The position numbers and the translations under genes were made by a program. From Glandiceps talaboti (lineage: Eukaryota; Hemichordata; Enteropneusta; Spengelidae), in contig NC_135562.1 in assembly GCF_964340395.1 (NCBI RefSeq), positions 4,870,134 to 4,885,133 of the forward strand: a stretch of 15,000 nucleotides of DNA. Reading direction: 5' to 3'. Under the pieces are notes generated by a model, which worked only from the letters and a program-made list of their open reading frames with translations, had not been told where the DNA came from and did not search any database. Shown here piece by piece: positions 9,325-15,000 of the stretch (the first letter of the stretch is position 1; each line of letters opens with the position of its first letter).

Positions 9325-9437
9325 ATGTATGTATGTATGTATGTATGTATGTATGTATGTATGTATGTATGTATGTATGTATGTATGTATGCATGTATGT
9401 ATGTATGTATGTATGAGTGTGTTTGTGTGTGTATGCA
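9325..9437 (+). repeat. (ATGT)n 3' tail of the retrotransposon
   Basis: About 90 bp of ATGT units, with one GCAT variant near 9391, decay into a GTGTTTGTGTGTGTATG end. The tract follows the AATAAA and the short TATTATT stretch of the element's 3' UTR. It may be the element's own tail, the second half of a pre-existing target microsatellite, or both. Confidence 0.95.
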
Positions 9438-10155
9438 ATTCAAAGGTCCACCACATATGTATATACATATATTCAATTTGCCTCGTAGGATCAGATGTTC
9501 CGATGGTAAACAATACAAGCCATGCCAAATGTATTCAATCGACCGCATCAGCATATTGTATTAACACACTTGAACATACATAAACACCACCTACACTTAC
9601 ACACTCGTATATTACACAAATACTCGTGAGTCTATGTGAGGCAGTAGTTTTTGCGGAAAACAATTTTACTTTACTTCACAAATAAATAAGACAAACCATA
9701 CGAGACAAGTGAGGATAATTGTGCAATAATTCATTTTAGATTTTCATTATAATTACGCATTGGTTTCACACTTGAGTACATAATTCGTCTTTATATTATT
9801 AAATACCATCTAAAATTATACATGCATTTTCCCCATTGTTTTGATAGAACATCTGGGATACATGCCAACAAGTGAGGCTTATATGCCTATGGGTAACATA
9901 TCGGTTGTCATGTTCATATTACATATTCACATTGGTTTACCAACTAAAGGTCCCATAACTTCCCAGTCAACAAATACAATGCAACAAAACTTTGAGCAAA
10001 ATGCAAAACAAATTGCAATGTTTTGATCTAAAAACAACAACGCATTTTTCATTATTAATTCCTACCTATTAGTTTCTTAATGTGTAACGTATCCATTCTC
10101 AGTTCGTTAGTCACAAAATGGTACTCTTAAAAAGCATTTAATTACCGTTTCAAAA
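9438..10155. other. A+T-rich intergenic region, nothing recognised
   Basis: Apart from a small self-complementary run (CATATGTATATACATATA near 9454) I see no gene, repeat or transposon end. The 61-codon open frame at 9841-10026 starts at a non-ATG codon and shows no domain. Confidence 0.5.
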
Positions 10156-10433
10156 GCACTGAGCACTATACCTTTAAGCACTATAACACTGAGCAGTATA
10201 ACACTGAGCACTATAACACTGATCACTATAACTGAGCACTATAACACTGAGCAGTATAACACTGAGCACTATTACACTGAGCAGTATAACACTGAACACT
10301 ATAACACTGAGCACTATAACACTGAGCAGTATAATACTGAACACTATAACACTGATCAGTATAACACTGAACACTATAACACTGAGCACTATAACACTGA
10401 ACACTATAACACTGACCACTATAACACCGAGCA
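10156..10433. repeat. 15-bp minisatellite, about 18.5 copies
   Basis: The unit is ACACTGAGCACTATA. Variation is concentrated at two places: the third base of GAG (GAG, GAA, GAT, GAC) and the last base of CAC/CAG. One 13-bp copy (10231-10243) lacks two bases. The first two copies and the last are the most degenerate, as expected at array edges. Because the unit is 15 bp, the - strand reads as a repeated hydrophobic pentapeptide (LSVIV-like) over 86 codons. I regard this as a by-product, not a gene. Confidence 0.95.
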
Positions 10434-10760
10434 TGTGGTCTATGTGTTATTGGTTTCTTCTCATCAGATGTACTAATATTTTTCTCAAATATGTAAAAAG
10501 AAGTTTATGGTCGGCGTGAAAAACTAGGTGGGGTCGGGTAACCGGAACAAAACAACGTTTTTTATTTGGCCTAATATGTTGGTTATTAAGGTTTCAAATA
10601 TAAAATTTCGCAGTAATGCATCAAATGATTGTGTTGAAAAACCTAACCCAATGTTGTTTATTAACCCTGTGTATTGCGAGGTTTCCAGTTTGCCGAATAA
10701 ATGTGATGTTTTATCGTGAATAATTTATCAGTATAGCTGTCGTACATTACGTTGTCATTA
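10434..10760. other. Intergenic, nothing recognised
   Basis: There is a 63-codon open frame at 10528-10719 (+), starting at a non-ATG codon, with no recognisable motif. I see no promoter, RNA gene or repeat. Confidence 0.5.
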
Positions 10761-11105
10761 TGTCATATTTCGACCATCCTTACACCTTATCCATAATTAT
10801 CAATAACTAAATTTTACCTGAATATACCGTGTCTCGAACAACTTTACCTTTTAGCATAACCATCTATCTCCAAATATCGCCATTTACAATGTTAAATCTC
10901 ATCTAGCGTTACTTCAAATTCATAACTGTCTGTAACGAAATATTACCATGTTACAAAATCATGTCTCGACCAGCTTTATTATCTTCTATTCTATATCTAT
11001 TTATAACTAAACTGTTATTACATTGTTACGATGTCACGTCTTAATAAATGTCTATCAGTTATTTCATAAACTTTTGCTTTATCATATCGTGTATTTTACA
11101 ATGAA
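10761..11105. repeat. Cryptic, diverged tandem repeat of about 68 bp, five copies
   Basis: Unit starts are marked by TGTC[TA]CG-like strings at about 10761, 10830, 10895 (weak), 10962 and 11032, a spacing of 65-70 bases. Shared parts are TCTCGA[CA]CA[AG]CTTTA near the start and CATAACT or ATAACTAAA about 40 bases in. Copies are heavily diverged, so the array is old. No function is visible. Confidence 0.5.
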
Positions 11106-12825
11106 GTTGGAGTAAATACGAAACTTATAGAACAATATTATGCATCTCAAGAGGTATTTCAGAAAACTGGTAAGTGGCCAACAAAATAAACGACTTCACA
11201 CTAATTTTGAAATCTTATAAACAAAGTTATATATAAACATTAAGAACACTCAATATATTAGGTTAACATAGTAACTAAATATTAATATAAATATAAACGA
11301 CGATATCCCCCAGTAATATATACTAGTAAATAGTTTAAGAGCCACAGTCTTTAATAGTATTTGTTCTACTTTTCATCACAGTTGTGGACTGGAACCTTTC
11401 AATACAATATTGTCTAGGAGCAAATCCAATTCCATGCAATGTCATTTAGGCCTAGTAGAATCCTAAGCAAGACTGTACCCATTGGTAACTGTAATCAGAA
11501 GCAATTTATCAGCATTAGAGTAATCTATGGAAAACATTCAGTCTTTCGCAATCACTTCTGTACTAGCAATTCGATAGCACCACTGGTGTTTATTTATGGC
11601 AATGCAAAATATTTCAAAATGCATTATTCATGTTTCCATGAAGACAGCAAGACACAGTGTAAACAGAACAAAACGTCGCAATCGTTTTAAACTTGCTGTG
11701 CCAAAATAACTATATTATGTTTATCAGAGACATTGATTGCTAATCGGTTTGTATTTACAAACTTCATTTTAGGCACAGAGCTACTAAAAGTAATGTTCTA
11801 GCAGCTAAGGTACATCCAGACGTAGAATCGTGACTAATTTATATCCTTTATCAGATAAGAACTTTCTGCTAGTATCTTTATATTTGACCCTAACATTTAA
11901 CCTTTACTTCCTGGATAAATATATAAAAAGAAATCCATGTCAGCCATTAGTCATATATAAAACGGTGAAGGTGTATTATTATGCATACTTCATGAAACGA
12001 AACGATGGATAAGAACAGATAAATAGGTTAGCAGGGGACTGACTTGAACATCAGACAGTTAATAGTTGAAATCGTTTATAAACCTTTCTTTATACATGTA
12101 TATATCAAAATTTGCGCAAGATATTTGTCAGGTTAGTATATACCTATAGCCTTCATTGTGAAGTAGTGCCGATGAATTTGGTTATTCATAAGTCGATATA
12201 CCTAACATGAATAATTTAGACATCATTTAGCATCGACCATTCGTTCAACTGTGATACGTTGATGGTGTCTATCCCGAGTTGATGTCCTTGTAATTGTATG
12301 GCTTTGATATTCGTAACGAAAGTGTTTTGTTAGGTACAATAACTGTGACCTCGTAAACTGTGAACAGTATTGCATCACATATTTTGAAGTTATATACGCA
12401 ATGAATCAAATCAAATTGATCAGCACCCAAACATCAGTGCCCTCAACGGTGATCACGATTTCATCCGGTTTCTGTACTGCTTACGGATAATATCAATAAC
12501 TAACATGTACAATGTCTAATTATTTGTATTTTCACTGAATAGATTGTGTTTTCTAATCGAGTACAGTTTTATCATGATGACATTCAAAACCGAGCTTTTC
12601 CTCAAGAATTACACTTGCCACTTCACTACATACTTGTAATATTGACCAAAAATTAACATATACACTGTTTTTTGTTTAAAAGTAATTGAGTGAATATGAT
12701 GTTTGGGTATTTGATGAAATAAATTTCCCAGTTGCAACTAATGCCGGTTTAAACCAAATTGACTAGTTTTGTTCTGCCCGTCTCTAGTAAATGGCTATGT
12801 TACTCGGAGGGTGTAGTCGATGAAG
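11106..12825. other. A+T-rich region downstream of the receptor gene
   Basis: The part nearest 12825 is presumably the 3' UTR of the - strand receptor. I could not find a clear AATAAA on the - strand close to the stop. The open frames at 11439-11690 and 11830-12012 (+) are short and show no domain. I see no transposon ends or RNA genes. Confidence 0.45.
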
Positions 12826-12927
12826 TTAAAGTTGTATGCTTGGTACGGCTGATTCATCAGTATTGCCTATATCAGTAATATCTGTCACTGGTGTCAAAGT
12901 GGACATCTGACTACGTAGCTCAAGCAC
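12826..12927 (-). CDS. GABBR2: Receptor terminal exon, short C-tail
   Basis: The exon is preceded by a good pyrimidine tract and acceptor (CTCTTCTTTTCAG). It reads VLELRSQMSTL, then a Thr/Asp/Ser-rich stretch, and ends SIQL followed by TAA. Joined to the previous exon it gives FVPKVLELRSQ, which aligns in character with the FVPKLITLRTN start of the vertebrate subunit 2 tail. That supports direct splicing with no missing exon. The terminal I-Q-L fits a class II PDZ ligand pattern (hydrophobic-x-hydrophobic), which is inference. Confidence 0.7.
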   Translation of the reverse strand: MLELRSQMSTLTPVTDITDIGNTDESAVPSIQL

Positions 12928-13928
12928 CTGAAAAGAAGAGTGCCCAGAAACCATTACGTCATTGTTAATCATATAATGATTTACGTAACAAGCGATTTTG
13001 AATCTTGTCCTGCCCACCCTGTGCCTTGTGATCTTGATCAGTCACTACACACAAGTATCCCATTGCAGTAGCCAGGTAACGTACAGTGGTATGGTCATAG
13101 TCTTCCATAACTTGAGTGTTTCGTGTGAGGTACCGGGTATGCTGTTATACAACGTTTTTTTGTGGTTTAAGGCTATGCGTGTGGAATCATATAATTATAT
13201 AATGGGCTGGCTAAAGTCCTTGGGAAAGATTTTAACCACGATTGTGCCTCAGTCCCGGGCCTCAGTCAACACAGCTGTACAATTGGGGACCTCATAGGAT
13301 AGAGATTGCAATGTGAATGATTTAATCCTATGGGCAACTTTAATAAAAAAAACAAAAACAAACAACAAACAAACAAACAAACAAACAAACAAACTATAAC
13401 TGAGCGTCCCAATACAGATAGCGCCCTCTGCGCCAGGAATAACAACGTTTTTACACGTCATGCGCAGTTTGTGAATATTGAATGCAACGATTGCAAGAGC
13501 ATGAATCTTAAAACATGTTGTACTATATCAATGTAATATTGGAGAGCTGACGAAGCGTACGAAATGCTAGGGTTACGACGGGTAGTAAGCAATTTACTAA
13601 GCTATGCCGGACAACTTTAACTGTTAATGTATGCCCACCTTTGGTACGAAGACAAGACACAGTGTACCAGTGGTACAGAATATGATGCACAGCGATATGA
13701 TGGCAAACTTGGCAAGTAGCTGGTCGGCTTGTAGCATCATCATCGTAGGTACCCCTGTTAAACTCATCACTAATACATTGTAAACAGCGAATCCAATATA
13801 CCGAGAATCGTTTAGTTGTGGGATGTTCACCTGTGATGATGAAAAGCAGCCGTATAAGGTAAGGACACCTTCGATTCAAATGAAGCTAAGAGAGAGAGAG
13901 AGAGGAAGGGTGAAAGGGGGGAGGGAGG

Positions 13929-14003
<75 letters not shown>

Positions 14004-14568
14004 CGGGATGGAAGCTGACAGAGAGGAGGGAGGGGGAAGAGGAATATGAGTCAGACTAATAGGGACACTCTGACTGAGTGACGGGCGAGCAGACTGACGG
14101 AGAGACGAAAATAGAAAAATAACCAGCCAGATAGACATAACCCTAAAGAGACAGTGGTGGCTGGTGAGGACGATGGGACAATCAGCTTGACTGTCAGGTA
14201 TAGACATTGAGGGAGACACATATGCATACGAGGGACAAATTTAATGTCCTCATGACAAATAACACCACAGTTGGGGACGATGAGAAATGGCACAACTGGA
14301 GATCTAAAGGAAAGCGTAGTTGAGTCAAAATCTGCAATAATTTTAGTGAATTCATGTGAACGAATATCAGGGTATGAATAAGAACATGCACTCTGATTTA
14401 AAAATATCAAATCCCATTTACCTTTCTTGTTTCCCATGCTAAGAACACACCAAAGAGTAGAACAATTCCTTTGTATCCACACATCAAACCTAACCAAATA
14501 TTTATGTACTTGGACATACATACTTCTACCTCTGGCACATACATGTAGTCCTCTCCATTCTCAGCATC
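12826..14568 (-). CDS. GABBR2: GABA-B receptor-like class C GPCR, C-terminal three exons (TM5-TM7 and tail)
   Basis: Exons on the - strand join as 14568-14422, 13830-13639 and 12927-12826 and encode 145 residues to TAA. All junctions are in phase 0, with donors GTAAAT and GTGGGC and acceptors CTCCAG, TCACAG and TTTTCAG. Order: the second extracellular loop with its conserved Cys (VPEVEVC), TM5 (IWLGLMCGYKGIVLLFGVFL), the third intracellular loop AWETRKVNIPQLNDSRYIG, TM6, TM7 (AIISLCIIFCTTGTLCLVFV) and PK. The AWETR and LNDS-basic-YIG strings are those of GABA-B subunit 2 rather than subunit 1. In the family, subunit 2 couples to Gi/o proteins in a heterodimer with the ligand-binding subunit 1 at the plasma membrane. 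After FVPK only 33 residues follow (VLELRSQM, then a Thr/Asp/Ser-rich end SIQL), so the long coiled-coil tail is absent. It could be an orphan GABA-B-like paralogue. The Venus-flytrap domain and TM1-4 lie beyond 15000. Confidence 0.82.
13200..13395 (+). mobile_element. Possible SINE 3' region with A-rich/(CAAA)n tail
   Basis: Sequence at about 13240-13340 (GCCTCAGTC twice, CAGCTGTACAATTGGGGACC, an 8-bp stem CATAGGAT/ATCCTATG) is followed by AATAAAAAAAAC and a (CAAA)n tract at about 13342-13394. A unique body plus an A-rich simple tail is the layout of a SINE 3' end. I cannot point to clear tRNA-type A and B boxes or a target duplication. It lies antisense within the receptor's last intron. 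Confidence 0.35.
13342..13395 (+). repeat. Poly(A)/(CAAA)n tract
   Basis: An A-rich run passes into about nine CAAA units. It may be the tail of the retroposed sequence just upstream. The Lys/Asn/Gln-Thr frame (+) and the Phe-Val-Cys-Leu frame (-) that it encodes are artefacts. Confidence 0.95.
13639..13830 (-). CDS. GABBR2: Receptor exon with TM6 and TM7
   Basis: Exactly 64 codons, from VNIPQLNDSRYIGFAVYN through TM7 to LCLVFVPK. This is the best-matching exon of the gene. If the GTGGGC donor were not used, the frame would add only VGIH before a stop, giving an even shorter receptor tail. Confidence 0.88.
13888..14005. repeat. (GA)n purine tract in receptor intron
   Basis: A short GA run (13889-13904), a G-rich purine patch (13905-13930) and about 35 GA units (13930-14001) make an almost pure purine strand. 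Purine-rich sequence continues to about 14045. On the receptor's coding strand this is a (CT)n pyrimidine tract whose near edge lies about 58 bases upstream of the acceptor at 13831. Open frames reading Ser-Leu or Arg-Glu repeats are artefacts. Confidence 0.97.
14006..14421. other. Rest of the receptor intron between TM5 and TM6 exons
   Basis: Bounded on the receptor strand by the donor at 14421-14420. The first part is purine-rich and the remainder is ordinary A+T-rich sequence. I see no gene or mobile element in it. Confidence 0.55.
14422..14568 (-). CDS. GABBR2: Receptor exon with extracellular loop 2 and TM5
   Basis: Forty-nine codons from DAENGEDYMYVPEVEVC to AWETRK. The 5' boundary is uncertain: the frame stays open upstream to about 14590, and another AG at about 14584-14585 could serve as acceptor and would add a few residues. 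I chose 14568 for the better pyrimidine context. The 3' boundary is firm because it joins in frame to VNIPQLNDS. Confidence 0.8.
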
Positions 14569-15000
14569 CTGGAGGTCAAAGGTGACGCTTGAATGTCATC
14601 GACGCAGAATGTCACGATTTACAAGAGTGTGTGTGTGTATGTGTGTGTGGTGGGGCTAGGGCGGTGAGGCTTTACAATGCAGTGATAATGTCATAACAGG
14701 CCCAACGGCGAGATACAATATACATGTAGAATTGTTCTTGATCTTAAAACTTTTACTGTTCTCTTGTTAAAAAGAACTCAAACTCATTCTCAGTTAAAAT
14801 CAAGAATAAAAGTCAGGTGTCACCGTATATATGCTTTGAAATAGAGGTCGAGAATACATCAAAATTTAATCTACTTAATAAATGGCAGCAGAATACTGGG
14901 TTAACCCTGCAGGAATATAAAATATAATTGTCAATTCCTTGAAGACAACACCTTGAACCCCCAAATTGCTTTTATTATTTGAAAAAGACCTGGAACAACT
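14569..15000. other. Receptor intron upstream of the TM5 exon
   Basis: It contains a short GT-rich stretch (about 14625-14652) followed by TGGTGGGGCTAGGG. I looked on the - strand for the TM4 exon and did not find a convincing one, so the intron probably runs past the window edge. Confidence 0.5.

Larger units (their letters stand above)
7423..9437 (+). mobile_element. 5'-truncated non-LTR (LINE) retrotransposon
   Basis: The element begins abruptly inside the reverse transcriptase, with no endonuclease or ORF1 upstream. It then runs through the RT thumb and C-terminal region, a 3' UTR of about 70 bases (9253-9324) and a tetranucleotide tail (9325-9437). The UTR holds a short GGCC-GGA-GGCC hairpin (around 9288-9300) and AATAAA at 9309-9314. 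Loss of the 5' part is the usual outcome of target-primed reverse transcription. Clade is not certain: lack of RNase H and a simple-repeat tail point to the CR1/L2/Jockey assemblage. It sits between the two converging genes. Confidence 0.9.

Noticed and set aside
10174-10434. - strand repeat protein of 86 residues
   Set aside because: A 15-bp repeat keeps any stop-free frame open automatically. There is no flanking unique coding sequence.
12998-13297. 99-codon + strand frame as an exon or gene
   Set aside because: It lies in the receptor intron, overlaps the SINE-like unit and has no recognisable domain.
13827-14219. Ser-Leu-rich - strand and Arg-Glu-rich + strand proteins
   Set aside because: They are translations of the (GA)n tract, and the true receptor exon ends at 13830 in another frame.
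14051-14521. 156-codon - strand frame starting at 14521
   Set aside because: It overlaps the receptor TM5 exon in a different frame. The exon frame has clear class C GPCR motifs and this one has none.

Overview
The window is eukaryotic nuclear DNA. Two split genes are recognisable, every intron boundary obeys GT-AG, base composition is A+T-rich, and simple repeats and transposon remnants are abundant. Gene content (a vesicular nucleotide transporter and a GABA-B-like class C receptor) together with the repeat style suggests a bilaterian invertebrate, probably marine. The phylum cannot be fixed from the sequence alone.

Layout: 1-274 is a (CTGN)n microsatellite. From 599 to 7000 on the + strand lie eight exons of an SLC17A9-like (vesicular nucleotide transporter) gene, with a continuous frame and a stop codon. 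Only the N-terminal start is missing, and it is presumably upstream of the window. Its introns hold a hAT-like MITE with a 5-bp target duplication (864-1130), a divergent tandem repeat of about 165 bp interrupted by a Mutator-like MITE with long inverted repeats and a 9-bp duplication (2062-2340), a (TA)n tract, and a (GT)n tract running into a strong G-quadruplex motif. A short 3' UTR ends near a possible ATTAAA signal.

From 7295 to 9437 the intergenic space holds a 5'-truncated non-LTR retrotransposon. It carries an RT domain, one in-frame stop and a 3' tail, and it is enclosed between two (ATGT)n tracts. Next come a 15-bp minisatellite (10156-10433), a cryptic tandem array of about 68 bp (10761-11105) and long A+T-rich stretches with no recognisable gene.

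From 14568 down to 12826 on the - strand are the last three exons of a GABA-B receptor-like class C GPCR, closest to subunit 2. They cover TM5 to TM7 and a very short C-tail. Its introns carry a possible SINE with a (CAAA)n tail and a long (GA)n purine tract.

The two genes converge tail to tail and do not overlap in what is visible. One would load ATP-type nucleotides into secretory vesicles and the other would sense GABA or a related ligand, but nothing in the sequence shows that they are co-regulated. I found no convincing new biological system. The most informative signals are the nested transposon insertion at 2062-2340, the microsatellite-bounded retrotransposon, and the receptor tail that lacks the family's usual coiled coil.
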